A stretch of DNA of 64,000 bases from Planotetraspora phitsanulokensis (GTDB lineage: Bacteria; Actinomycetota; Actinomycetes; Streptosporangiales; Streptosporangiaceae), in contig NZ_BOOP01000006.1 in the NCBI RefSeq assembly GCF_016863295.1, forward strand, positions 79,962-143,961. The letters are read 5' to 3'. The position numbers and the translations under genes are program-made. Below, in pieces: positions 24,577 through 33,260 of this stretch. Position 1 is the first letter of the stretch; every line of letters begins with the position of its first letter. The notes beneath the pieces are model-generated. The model made no database searches. It saw only the letters and a list, made by a program, of their open reading frames with translations, and was not told the DNA's origin.

Positions 24577-27278
24577 ACCACCAGGACGGATTCCGCGGCA
24601 GAATCGGCGCGGCGGGATTCATCATCGACACCCCGGTGCTCGGCGAACCCGAGGCACGCAGACGCGTCATCGCCCACTGACACGACGGAGCGGAACTGCG
24701 CGCACTGCCCGACGCGCGCTGGCTGCTCACGCTCGCGACCCCCCTCGACGTGCGCGCGGAGCACGCACCGGGACTCCCGCTCCGCGCCGTCGACGGAGGC
24801 CTCGTCACACCCGGCGCGTACGGCGCCCGCCCCGGCGAGATCACCTGGCTGCACGCGGGGGCGACACGGACCGGCGAGCTGAACAGGCTGCCCGTCCTCC
24901 GCCCCGCCGAATGGCTGGACCCGACCGGACTGACGATCACCGAGCTCAAGCCCGTCCAGGCCCCCGAGCCGCAGGTCTCCCCGATCGAGCGGTTCGAGGA
25001 GATGAAGGCACCGGACCTGCGCGTGGCCGCCCGGATCGGACGGCCGTCCGGCCGGACCGCACGAGTGGCGGCCGAACTGCGCGAGGGCGCGCCCACGACA
25101 AGCTCACACGGAGGCCTGGCCGGCTGCCTCACCGTCCTCGTCGTCCTCATCCCGGCCGCCATGGTGGCGGTGGGGACCGTGCTCCTGTTCGGAGCCCTGT
25201 TCCACGACACCGGACTCCACCTGAGTCCGATCGGCGTGGGGGCGATCGCGGTGATCCTCTACCGGCTCGGCAGACGTCGCGGTCACCCCATGCCCGGCCG
25301 GACCGGCACGACCGCCGGGCGGCCGGGCCCGCATCGTGCCGGAGGCCGCCGCCCGCACCTCCTCCAACGGGCTCTCACCTGGCTGACCGTCCGCACGCCC
25401 GCCATGCCGGTCGTGCGACGCCGGCACGAGCGATACCTGCGTCAGCTCACGCGGGCCTTCCAGCAGAGCCGATGGGACGACGCACTGCGCCAGGCGATCG
25501 CGTTGAACGGCACCGGTCACCAAGGCCTGATGACCCTTCGGCTCCCCTCACGCCGGACCTCGCTCCGCCCGACCCCGATCCCCGGTTCCGGATCGGCATC
25601 GGTGCCCTACGGCGAGACGGTCTACCAGCACCTTCACGATCTGTACCGCTCCGCCGCCCGGAGCCTCGAGGAGGCAGGCCGTGTCGAGGAGGCCGCGTTC
25701 ACTCTCGCGGACCTTCTCAATGCGCCCGGCGAAGCCGTCGACCTCCTCGAACGCCACAAGAAGTGGCGGATGGCCGCCGAACTGGCCGAGGGGCGTGCGC
25801 TGTCACCGGACCTCACGGTACGGCTGTGGTGGCGCGCCGGCGACCGGGAGCGGGCCTCCGACATCGCCCGCTCCCGCGGCGCGTTCGCCTCCGGGATCAC
25901 CCTTCTGGAGCGAGTCGACGCCGCGGCCGCCCAGGATCTGCGCAGGGCCTGGGTGCTCGACAGGCAGGCGGCCGGAGACCACGTCGGCGCCGTCGAGGCG
26001 GCCTGGCCCGACGAGTCCCTGCGGTCGTCGGTCCTCACCGACATCCAGGCGGGCCTCGCGCTGGGAGGTCCGGACGCGGCGCACCTGTTCGCCCACCTCG
26101 TCGCGCAATGGCCGGGCGACGCCGCACGCGGCACGGCGCAGGCGCTGCTGGACGGAGACGACGCCGACGGCATGGCGGCCAGATCGAGATTCGGGCAGGC
26201 TTTCGCGTCCTTGCGGTGCGCCGACGCGGCAGCCGACCGTGACCTGGCCACCACCACACTGAGGGCCCTCGTCCGGGACGAGGGCTGGTCGCTGGACGGC
26301 CGCACTCTCGACCGCCTGACCCAGTCTCTTTCCGACCGGGCGGATCCCCTTGCCGCGGCGGACCTTCCCCGGCCCAGGCGACGCCGCCCGTCGCGGGGCG
26401 GACCGCCGGTCGTCGCCGCGGCCTCCCCGGGGACGGTCACCGTCTTCGACGCCGTCGTCCTGGCCGGCGGCGCGGTCCTGGTCGCCTGCGGGGACGTGGG
26501 CACACGCCTGCTCACCGTGGACGGCCGGGTCCGCGCGCGCTGGGACACCCCGGCACATCAACTGGTCGTCGCCGACCACGGCGGCGCCGCCCTTCTCGTC
26601 ACCCACCGGGAGACGGTCAGCGACGTGCACCGGCTCGACCTCGTCACCCGCAGGGTCCGTCACTGGACCACGCTGAGCGGTCTTCGGCTGGTCCTGCCGT
26701 CCTATGACGGCGGACTGCTGACGGCCGTGCAGGAGGACGGCATCGTCGTGCTCGACACCCTCTCCGAGCGTCCCCGGGTGGTCTGGCGGGAGATGAAGGA
26801 GGCCGATGCGATCCTGTCCGTCAGTCGCACACCGTCGGCCCTCACCGCTCTGGGCCTCATCCCTGTGACGGCACCGGGAGCCGATCGGCTGGTGCAGGCA
26901 TGGACCTGGGACCTGCCCACGTGGACGCTGCGTGGACGGCCGACCGTGGAATCCGGCATGGCGCAGGGGACGCGGGTGCTCGCCTCAGGCCGTGTGCTGA
27001 GCCCCGATCGCCATGACGACCCGGTGATCTCGGCGGACGGCGACCTCTACGTGACCACCTCGGGCGGGACCGCCGGCGTGCGCGGTCCATCCGGAGAGGT
27101 GAAGTTCCAGGTCGCCTTCCCGGACTCCGATGGGCAGGTCGTCGGGCTGCGGTCGCACGCCGGAATCGCGACGGTCTTCGACCACCGCGGCCGGGTCGTC
27201 GGCCTGGACGCCCGTGGGGCCGTGCAGGCCAACCTTCGGGTCGTGGTCGGTGTGGGTTCGAGGGTTTCGGTGGGTTGA
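24573..27278 (+). pseudogene. bpX6-like membrane/propeller protein interrupted by an in-frame TGA
   Basis: Reading from ATG 24573 (ATGA overlap with the previous gene), the frame stops at TGA 24678-24680 after 35 codons, then stays open in the same frame to 27278. Ignoring that TGA it would be 901 residues: an N-terminal bpX6-like domain (GRIGAAGFIIDTPVLGEPEARRR...LPDARWLLTLATP), two membrane helices near residues 187-245, a helical repeat region (about 280-560) and a C-terminal beta-propeller (about 600-900). The residue replaced is probably Trp (TGG to TGA). A shorter protein could start at GTG 24750 (842 residues) lacking the N-terminal third of the bpX6 domain. No SECIS-like need or suppressor is evident. 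Confidence 0.75.
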
Positions 27279-27301
27279 GTGGAATTCGTCCACGCCACGG
27301 C

Positions 27302-27317
27302 CTTTACAAAGTAGATT
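27302..27317 (+). promoter_or_regulatory. Motif CTTTACAAAGTAGATT upstream of the recombinase
   Basis: CTTTACAAAGTAGATT lies 19 bp before the recombinase ATG in an AT-rich pocket. The identical 16-mer precedes the GntR gene at 46811, and related copies occur at 51771 and 55163. The core TTAC-AAA-GTAG is a near inverted repeat, suggesting a protein-binding site. Confidence 0.55.
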
Positions 27318-27336
27318 TCTATTACGATCGGACGTG

Positions 27337-28296
27337 ATGGACACCCCCGCCGTACCGGACCGGAGCCCGGCTCCCCGCCCCGCGCCCGATCCGTACCACG
27401 CCTACCTCGACGCGCTCCCCAGCCTCGAGTCCAAGCGCACCATGCGCGGGTGCCTCGACCGGCTCGCCCGGCTCATCACGGGAGACCCGGACGCGACGGG
27501 GGCAGGCCAGCCGTGGGAGCGGCTGCGCTACGAGCACACCGTCCGCCTGCGCACGGTGATGCGCGAGCAGGGCTGGTCCCCCGCGCACGTCAACAAGCAT
27601 CTGGTGGCCCTGCGCCGCGTGCTCAAGGAGGCCTGGCGGCTCGGCCTGATGAGCGGCGAGGACTATCAGCGGGCCGCCGACCTGCCCGCCTTCAAGCACA
27701 CCCGCCTCCCGGCGGGCGCCCACGTGCCGGCCGAGGTTCTCGTGGCGTGCCTGGAGGCGTGCGACGACGACCACTCCCCCGCGGGCCGCCGGGACGGCGC
27801 CATGCTGGCGGTCCTGTACTCAACCGGATGCCGCCGGGCCGAGCTCGCCGGTCTGCGGCTCGGCGACTTCGACCGGCCGGCCCGCTCGCTCCGCGTCCGC
27901 GGAAAGGGCGACAAGGAACGCCTCGTCTACCTGACGCCCGAGGCGGTGCAACGCCTCGACCTGTGGCTGTCGGACCGCGGGAGGCAGGCCGGGCCGCTCT
28001 TCTGCCCCATCAACAAGGCCGGGCGCCTGCGCCTGTCCCACATGACGGGCCAGGCCGTCGCCGACATCGTGACGCGCCGCCTCACCTCGGCCGGAGCCTC
28101 GAAGAGGACGCCACACGACTTCCGCCGCACGTTCATCGGCGAACTGCTCGACGCCGGCGTCGACCTCGCGACCGCCCAGGCACTGGTCGGGCACGCCTCC
28201 CCCGCCACGACCGCCCGGTACGACCGGCGCCCGGAACGCCGCCGCAGGGAGGCCGTCGACCGCCTGCGGATCCCCGGAGCCCCGCAGGCGAGCTGA
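27337..28296 (+). CDS. Tyrosine recombinase / phage-type integrase
   Basis: A 319-residue site-specific recombinase. The N-terminal SAM-like core-binding domain (residues 20-120) is followed by a catalytic domain with the full set Arg166 (TGCRRAE), a beta-hairpin Lys in RGKGDKERLV, His260-x-x-Arg263 (PHDFRRT), His286 (LVGHAS) and Tyr295 (TARYDRR). No excisionase, phage gene or att repeat is visible nearby, so it is a solitary integrase next to the ternary system. ATG 27337 is preceded by GATCGGACGTG without a strong ribosome-binding site. Confidence 0.92.
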   Translation: MDTPAVPDRSPAPRPAPDPYHAYLDALPSLESKRTMRGCLDRLARLITGDPDATGAGQPWERLRYEHTVRLRTVMREQGWSPAHVNKHLVALRRVLKEAWRLGLMSGEDYQRAADLPAFKHTRLPAGAHVPAEVLVACLEACDDDHSPAGRRDGAMLAVLYSTGCRRAELAGLRLGDFDRPARSLRVRGKGDKERLVYLTPEAVQRLDLWLSDRGRQAGPLFCPINKAGRLRLSHMTGQAVADIVTRRLTSAGASKRTPHDFRRTFIGELLDAGVDLATAQALVGHASPATTARYDRRPERRRREAVDRLRIPGAPQAS

Positions 28297-28426
28297 CGGC
28301 CCGCTCGGGCGGTCTCGCCGTCCGCGTCACCGGACGAGGACGGCCGACCCTCACGCTCGAGGAGCAGATCGAGCGGACCCGGGGCCAGCCTGATCTCGTT
28401 CGTGGACAGGATCCTCGCGTGAACGA

Positions 28427-28957
28427 TCAGCCGGCCGTGCGCCCGATCCGGTAGAGCACGTGGCGCCGCAGAGGGCTGTCCTCGGCGAGCGCCGGATGGT
28501 CGAAATCCCCGGCAGGATCATGCGACATGCCGATCCGGCGCATCACGGCCTGCGACCTGACGTTCCCGACGGCAGTGAACGAGACGACCTCCGCCAGGCC
28601 CAACCGGCCGAACGCGTCCTCGAGTACGGCCATCGCGGCCTCGGTGGCGTAGCCGTACCCCCAGGCGTGCCTGGCCAGCCGCCAGCCGATCTCGACGCAC
28701 GGGGTGAAGGCGGCCGTGAACCGCGGGACCGAAAGGCCGGTGAATCCGAGGAAGGTCCCATCTGCCTCGACGGCCCAGAGCCCGAATCCGCGATCCTCGA
28801 AGCCGGCCTCGATCCGCCGGACCATCGCGTCGCTCTGCTCCCGGGAGAGGGCGGAGGGGAAGTGCTCCATGACCACGGGGTCGGCGTTCAGGGCCGCGAA
28901 GGGCTCCAGGTCGCCCTCCCGCCATCTCCGCAGCGTCAACCGTTCGGTCTCGAGCAT
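28427..28957 (-). CDS. RimJ/RimL-type GNAT acetyltransferase
   Basis: A 176-residue protein with LETERLTLRRWREGDLEPFAALNADP at the N-terminus and EIGWRLARHAWGYGYATEAAMAVL as the acetyl-CoA loop, typical of RimL-like enzymes that acetylate protein N-termini or small amines. ATG 28957 has an excellent GGGAGGAAAC ribosome-binding site. Substrate cannot be specified. Confidence 0.92.
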   Translation of the reverse strand: MLETERLTLRRWREGDLEPFAALNADPVVMEHFPSALSREQSDAMVRRIEAGFEDRGFGLWAVEADGTFLGFTGLSVPRFTAAFTPCVEIGWRLARHAWGYGYATEAAMAVLEDAFGRLGLAEVVSFTAVGNVRSQAVMRRIGMSHDPAGDFDHPALAEDSPLRRHVLYRIGRTAG

Positions 28958-29108
28958 GTTTCCTCCCGCCTCACGACCGGGCCTGACCGGCCGAGGTTAG
29001 CGCTCGCCTCGCCGACTCGGAAAAAGATTGATCTCAAATCGGTCTATAACGGACATTAGGCGCCGCCGCCGGAATAGGGACCCCTGAGAGTCCGTTAAGC
29101 TCGGTGTT

Positions 29109-29216
29109 GGCCGATGTGGTTTGTGTCCCCCGGGCCGCAATTACCGCCTTCACGGAATACCGTTCGGCTGGAGCCGTGTTGTGCATCTCGCCGAGGAGGC
29201 GACCGCCACATCGGCC
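29109..29216 (+). ncRNA. Candidate structured non-coding RNA
   Basis: GGCCGATGTGG (29109-29119) is an exact reverse complement of CCACATCGGCC (29206-29216), closing an 86-nt interior. The element is followed after 9 nt by a strong terminator hairpin and preceded by TAAGCT (29096-29101), a possible -10 box placing the start near 29108. It does not match tRNA, tmRNA, SRP RNA, 6S or a riboswitch that I recognise. The strand is inferred from the terminator position. Confidence 0.38.
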
Positions 29217-29225
29217 CTCGGCGTG

Positions 29226-29259
29226 AACGCCCCGCGAGGCATCGGCCTCGCGGGGCGTT
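29226..29259 (+). terminator. Strong hairpin terminator
   Basis: AACGCCCCGCGAGGC (29226-29240) pairs perfectly with GCCTCGCGGGGCGTT (29245-29259) around the tetraloop ATCG, giving a 15-bp stem ending in GTTCGTCTG. No protein gene ends nearby on the plus strand, so it most simply terminates a small RNA. Confidence 0.72.
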
Positions 29260-29415
29260 CGTCTGTCCGGGGACATACGAGGGGTGCTCCAAGCGGGCGG
29301 CCTCCGATTTGGCGGAGCCGTACAAAATACGTGAACGGGAGTTGCCCGAGCCACACACTCCCCGGGGCGTCGGCCCGGCCTAGGGTTGACCGCATCGTCC
29401 GTCGGAGGAGAGCCC

Positions 29416-30066
29416 GTGCTTTACCGCAGCGCCAAGATGGTCACCGCTCCGCTGGTCCGCCTGTTGTGGTGGCCGAAGGTCGAAGGCCGGCAGCACGTTC
29501 CCGCGCACGGTCCGGCGATCCTGGCCTCCAACCACCTCTCGGTGCTCGACTCCTTCTTCCTGCCCGCGCTGCTGCGACGCCCGATGCGGTTCGTCGCCAA
29601 GAACGAGTACTTCACCGGCAACCGCCTGACCGCCACGTGGATGGGGGCCATGGGGACGATGCCGATCGACAGGGAGAACGCGTCCGCCGCTCAGGCCATG
29701 CTCGACTCCGCGGTGGAGGTGCTCCAGGCGGGTGAGATGTTCGGGATCTATCCCGAGGGCACCCGGTCCCCCGACGGGCGCCTCTACCGGGGCAAGATCG
29801 GTGTGGCGTGGCTCACTCTCACGACGGGCGCCCCGGTGATCCCCGTGGCGATGCTGGGGACCGAGAAGGTGCTGCCGCCCGGCACCTCGGTTCCGCGCCT
29901 GCGCCGGTTCGGCATCCGCCTGGGCGCCCCCATGACCTTCACCGGAGACGCCGCCAGCGCCCGCGACCGCCGGGCGGTGACCGACGAGGTGATGGCGGCC
30001 ATCCAGAAGCTCTCCGGCCAGGAATACGTGCCGAAGTACGGCACCAGCGTGAAGAACGCCGCCTGA
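29416..30066 (+). CDS. 1-acyl-sn-glycerol-3-phosphate acyltransferase family protein (PlsC-like)
   Basis: A 216-residue acyltransferase with the catalytic NHLSVLD (HX4D) motif near residues 32-39, the FVAKNEYF block, the GIYPEGTRSPDG block near 106-117 and VIPVAMLG. It transfers an acyl chain to lysophosphatidate or a related acceptor at the inner face of the membrane. GTG 29416 follows GGAGGAGA; the -10 box TAGGGT lies about 30 bp upstream. Confidence 0.9.
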   Translation: MLYRSAKMVTAPLVRLLWWPKVEGRQHVPAHGPAILASNHLSVLDSFFLPALLRRPMRFVAKNEYFTGNRLTATWMGAMGTMPIDRENASAAQAMLDSAVEVLQAGEMFGIYPEGTRSPDGRLYRGKIGVAWLTLTTGAPVIPVAMLGTEKVLPPGTSVPRLRRFGIRLGAPMTFTGDAASARDRRAVTDEVMAAIQKLSGQEYVPKYGTSVKNAA

Positions 30067-30174
30067 CTGGGGCGTCGGTAACGATTTGTCCACGCTAGGC
30101 TCTCCGTCGTCCCGCAATCTCGGCGACCAGTCGTTCTGAGGTTGCCGTGCCGGCTCAAGGACATGGGGGTGCAC

Positions 30175-31797
30175 ATGCCGCGAGGACGAACCATCGCCAT
30201 CACATCTGTCGTCGGCGTGCTCGTGGTGGCGGGGGCCGCCGGAGGCGCCTACTACGTGCTCCACACGCGCGGCACCCCCCAGGAGACGGCGCAGCGGTTC
30301 ACCGCCGCGTGGACACGCGGCGACCTCGCGGGCATGAAAACCGATCTCACGGCAGCCGCCCCGGCGTTCGACGCCGCGTACGCCGAGCTCACCAAGAACC
30401 TGGGCGCGACCAAGGTGGCGGTCAGCGACCTCAGCGTGAGCAAGCCGGTGAACGACCACGCCACGGCCACCTACACCGTCACCGCCACGCTCAATAACAT
30501 CGGCGACTGGTCCTACAAGGGCACGCTCGATCTCGCGGTCAAGGATCACTACTGGAAGGTGGACTGGTCGCCGAAGGCCGTCCACCCCGACCTCGACGGC
30601 TCCAACCACCTGGCGATCAAAACGTCGTGGCCGGACCGCGCGGTGATCCTGGCCTCGAACGGCGAGCGCATCGACACCGGGGAAGTCGGCGGCTCGGTCC
30701 AGCAACTCGTGGGATACCTCGACAAGGCCACCGCGAAGGACGTCAAGAAGCTCGGCGCCGCCTATCACGTGGGGAACGCCATCGGGCGGGGCGGCCTCCA
30801 GGAGACCTTCCAGAAGCAGTTGGCCGGAACGCCCACCACCGAGATCCAGGTGACCGGACCGGAGAAGAAGACTCTTCACTCGATCAAGGGCAAGTCCGGC
30901 AAGGACGTCACCACGAGCCTCGACCTGCGCGTGCAGAACGCCGCGGCCGACGCCGTGCGGGACAACAAGAAGCCCACGTCGCTCGTGGCGATCCGCCCGT
31001 CGACCGGCGAGATCGTGGCCGTCGCGAACAGCGTGGGCGGCTTCAACCGGGCACTGGGCGGCACCTATCCGCCCGGCTCCACGTTCAAGACGGTCACCGC
31101 GGCCGGGCTGCTCGCGGAAGGGCTGACGCCCTCGTCCAAGGTCACCTGCCCGGAGAAGTCGAAGATCGGCGGGCTGGACATTCGCAACTCCGACCACGAG
31201 GCCTTCGGCTCGTTGTCGTTCCTCGACTCCTACGCCCACTCGTGCAACACGACCTTCGCCCCGCTGGCCGCCTCGAAGCTGGGAGCGCAGAAGCTCTACG
31301 ACATCGCGTCCCAGCTCGGGTTCAACCAGACGCTCAACATCGGCGTGCCGGCGACGAAGGCCAGCATGCCCAAGGCCACCAGCGACGCAGAGCTGGCCTC
31401 CGAGGCCTTCGGGCAGGCCAGGATCACCTCCAGCCCGCTGGTCATGGCCACGGTCGCCGCGGCCGCGGCCGACGGCAGTTGGCGGCCGCCCACCCTGGTC
31501 CCCGCGCTCAAGCAGAAGGTCGGCGTCAAGCCGCTGCCCAGCGGGGTCGCCGCCCCGCTCCAGCAGATGATGCGGGCCGTCGTCACCAAGGGCACGGCGC
31601 ACGCGGCGGGGCTGCCGGCCGGCACTGCGGGCAAGACCGGGACGGCCGAGTTCGGCCCGGCCGGCAAGATCCAGACGCACGCCTGGTTCATCGGCTTCCG
31701 GGGCGACCTCGCCTTCGCCGTGGTCGTCGAGGCCGGCGGCATGGGCGGGGACGTGGCGGCCCCAATCGTCGCCGACTTCCTCAAGTCCCTGAGCTGA
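30175..31797 (+). CDS. Penicillin-binding protein transpeptidase with MecA-N-like domain
   Basis: A 540-residue class B-type PBP. A single N-terminal membrane anchor (residues 6-26) is followed by an NTF2-like MecA_N domain (about 30-130), a short dimerisation region, and a transpeptidase domain with Ser302-TFK, Ser356-C-N and Lys487-T-G. It crosslinks peptidoglycan outside the membrane. ATG 30175 is 5 nt after GGGGGT; ATG 30163 and TTG 30142 are in-frame alternatives. A -10-like TAGGCT lies at 30097. Confidence 0.93.
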   Translation: MPRGRTIAITSVVGVLVVAGAAGGAYYVLHTRGTPQETAQRFTAAWTRGDLAGMKTDLTAAAPAFDAAYAELTKNLGATKVAVSDLSVSKPVNDHATATYTVTATLNNIGDWSYKGTLDLAVKDHYWKVDWSPKAVHPDLDGSNHLAIKTSWPDRAVILASNGERIDTGEVGGSVQQLVGYLDKATAKDVKKLGAAYHVGNAIGRGGLQETFQKQLAGTPTTEIQVTGPEKKTLHSIKGKSGKDVTTSLDLRVQNAAADAVRDNKKPTSLVAIRPSTGEIVAVANSVGGFNRALGGTYPPGSTFKTVTAAGLLAEGLTPSSKVTCPEKSKIGGLDIRNSDHEAFGSLSFLDSYAHSCNTTFAPLAASKLGAQKLYDIASQLGFNQTLNIGVPATKASMPKATSDAELASEAFGQARITSSPLVMATVAAAAADGSWRPPTLVPALKQKVGVKPLPSGVAAPLQQMMRAVVTKGTAHAAGLPAGTAGKTGTAEFGPAGKIQTHAWFIGFRGDLAFAVVVEAGGMGGDVAAPIVADFLKSLS

Positions 31798-31887
31798 GCG
31801 AGGAGGGCCCGGCGCACTCGAGTCCCCGGGTTGCGCGAGGGCCCGGACGCTCTCGGGTCTCCGTCCTGGCCGAGGCCCGGCCGGACG

Positions 31888-32748
31888 CTAGCCCTCCGAG
31901 TTCGCCTGCCTGGACCACTCGATGTGCCGGGGCCCGCCGGTGAGGCCGGACAGCAGGGCCAGCCCCTGCTCGGAGATGCTGCCGGGCTCGGCATGGTGAA
32001 CGACCAGGACCTGGCCGTCCGTGCCGACGACGGCCAGCTTCTCGTAGCGCAGCTCGAGCGGTCCGACCTGGGGGTGGTCGAGGTGGAAGCTCCCGCTGCA
32101 CTTCGCCTTGCCGTCCCGGCGGGCCCACAGCCTGCGAAACCGCTCGCTGCACACCGACAGCTCCCCCACCAGCTCCGCCACGCGCGGGTCGTGCGTCTCG
32201 TCGCCCGCGAGCGCGCGCAGACCCGCCACGGTGCTCGCGGTGATCTTCTCCCAGTCGCGGTAGAGGTCGCGCACGGCGGGGTCGAGGAACGCGGCCCGCA
32301 GCTGGTTCACCCCCCGGGCGTAGATGGGGGACAGCGCCGTCGCCAGGGGGTTGGCGAGCAGGACGTCCAGATGGCGGCTCTGGACGTAGGCGGGGGTGCC
32401 CGCCCACGACATCACGAGTTGCTGGATGCCCGCGGGCACCCGCTCGGGCTTGCGACGTGCCCGCCGCCGCACCGCGGGCCGTGCGAGGCGGTAGAGGTGG
32501 GCGGTGGCGTCCTCGTCGAGCCGCAGCGCCTGGGCCAGCGCCTCGAGCACCTGCTCGGACGGGTGCTGGTCGCGGCCCTGCTCCAGCCGCACGCAGTAGT
32601 CGATGCTGATGCCCGCCAGCATGGCGAGCTCCTCGCGGCGCAGGCCGGGCACCCGGCGGCGTCCCATGGCAGGCAGGCCGACGTCCTGCGGGCGCACCAG
32701 CTCTCGCCGCGCCCGCAGGAATTCTCCCAGCGACTTGCCTTCGTCCAT
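31888..32748 (-). CDS. XRE-family regulator with MmyB-like ligand-binding domain
   Basis: A 286-residue protein. The N-terminal HTH_31 has LGEFLRARRELV, RRVPGLRREELAMLAGISIDYCVRLEQGRDQHPS, and from about residue 100 there is the MmyB-type PAS-like domain (LLANPLATALSPIYARGVNQLRAAF, CSERFRRLWARRD). This family often represses an adjacent short-chain dehydrogenase or is autoregulated; no such target lies next to it here. ATG 32748 has GGAAGGC upstream. Confidence 0.9.
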   Translation of the reverse strand: MDEGKSLGEFLRARRELVRPQDVGLPAMGRRRVPGLRREELAMLAGISIDYCVRLEQGRDQHPSEQVLEALAQALRLDEDATAHLYRLARPAVRRRARRKPERVPAGIQQLVMSWAGTPAYVQSRHLDVLLANPLATALSPIYARGVNQLRAAFLDPAVRDLYRDWEKITASTVAGLRALAGDETHDPRVAELVGELSVCSERFRRLWARRDGKAKCSGSFHLDHPQVGPLELRYEKLAVVGTDGQVLVVHHAEPGSISEQGLALLSGLTGGPRHIEWSRQANSEG

Positions 32749-32857
32749 GCCTTCCACGTTATGTGCGCAGAGGCGAATGATCCTGTCCCTGCTACTCCCA
32801 GGAACACGGGATCCCTGCCCATGAGGGCAAGGCTGCACCGGCCGGGCGCACCGCGGC

Positions 32858-33124
32858 TCACATGGGGAACGCGGCCGCGTCGTTCCGCAGCGCCATGATC
32901 AATAATGTCGCGATCAGCGTCGCGATCAGGAGCCAGCTCACGATGATGATCACCGTGGACCGCTGCGGCCGGCGCACTCGGGGAGGTTTCCCGTGCCGTC
33001 CCTGGGCGCGCCGCTCCACGCGCTCGTTGAACGACTCGAGCCGGGCCGCGAGGCGGGGATCCTCGTCGGTGAGATGCTGCTCGATGATCGCCAGCATCCG
33101 CGCGTCGTCCTGCGACCAGGCCAT
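32858..33124 (-). CDS. DUF3040 family small membrane protein
   Basis: An 88-residue protein: an N-terminal helix with SQDDARMLAIIEQHLTDEDPRLAARLESF, typical of DUF3040, a basic segment, and one C-terminal membrane helix (TVIIIVSWLLIATLIATLLIM). ATG 33124 has GGGGAGGT upstream. The function of DUF3040 proteins is unknown. Confidence 0.85.
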   Translation of the reverse strand: MAWSQDDARMLAIIEQHLTDEDPRLAARLESFNERVERRAQGRHGKPPRVRRPQRSTVIIIVSWLLIATLIATLLIMALRNDAAAFPM

Positions 33125-33260
33125 GGCGCACCTCCCCGGAACGCAAGGTGTGTGCGGACGTTCTGCCCAACGATGAAGATCGTTAGCCGCTTTACAGGGA
33201 CCGTATTTACCCGTCCATTGGGAGTTGCGATCATCATCGAACCTTTGTTCCAATCAAGGA

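Larger units (their letters stand above)
28958..29415. other. 458-bp intergenic region with a possible RNA gene, terminator and plsC promoter
   Basis: It holds an AT-richer promoter-like tract (28990-29060), a candidate structured RNA (29109-29216), a 15-bp perfect terminator hairpin (29226-29259), and a -10 box TAGGGT (29381-29386) about 30 bp before plsC. I see no convincing protein-coding frame. Confidence 0.55.

Noticed and set aside
24678..24680. TGA as a selenocysteine codon
   Set aside because: The flanking sequence has no Sec-type active-site pattern and no stable hairpin placed as a bacterial SECIS; a TGG to TGA change at a Trp site is simpler.
29109..29216. tRNA, SRP RNA or known riboswitch
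   Set aside because: No TPsiC-like GGTTCGAATCC, no CCA context, no SRP GGAA tetraloop domain, and no recognised aptamer core.
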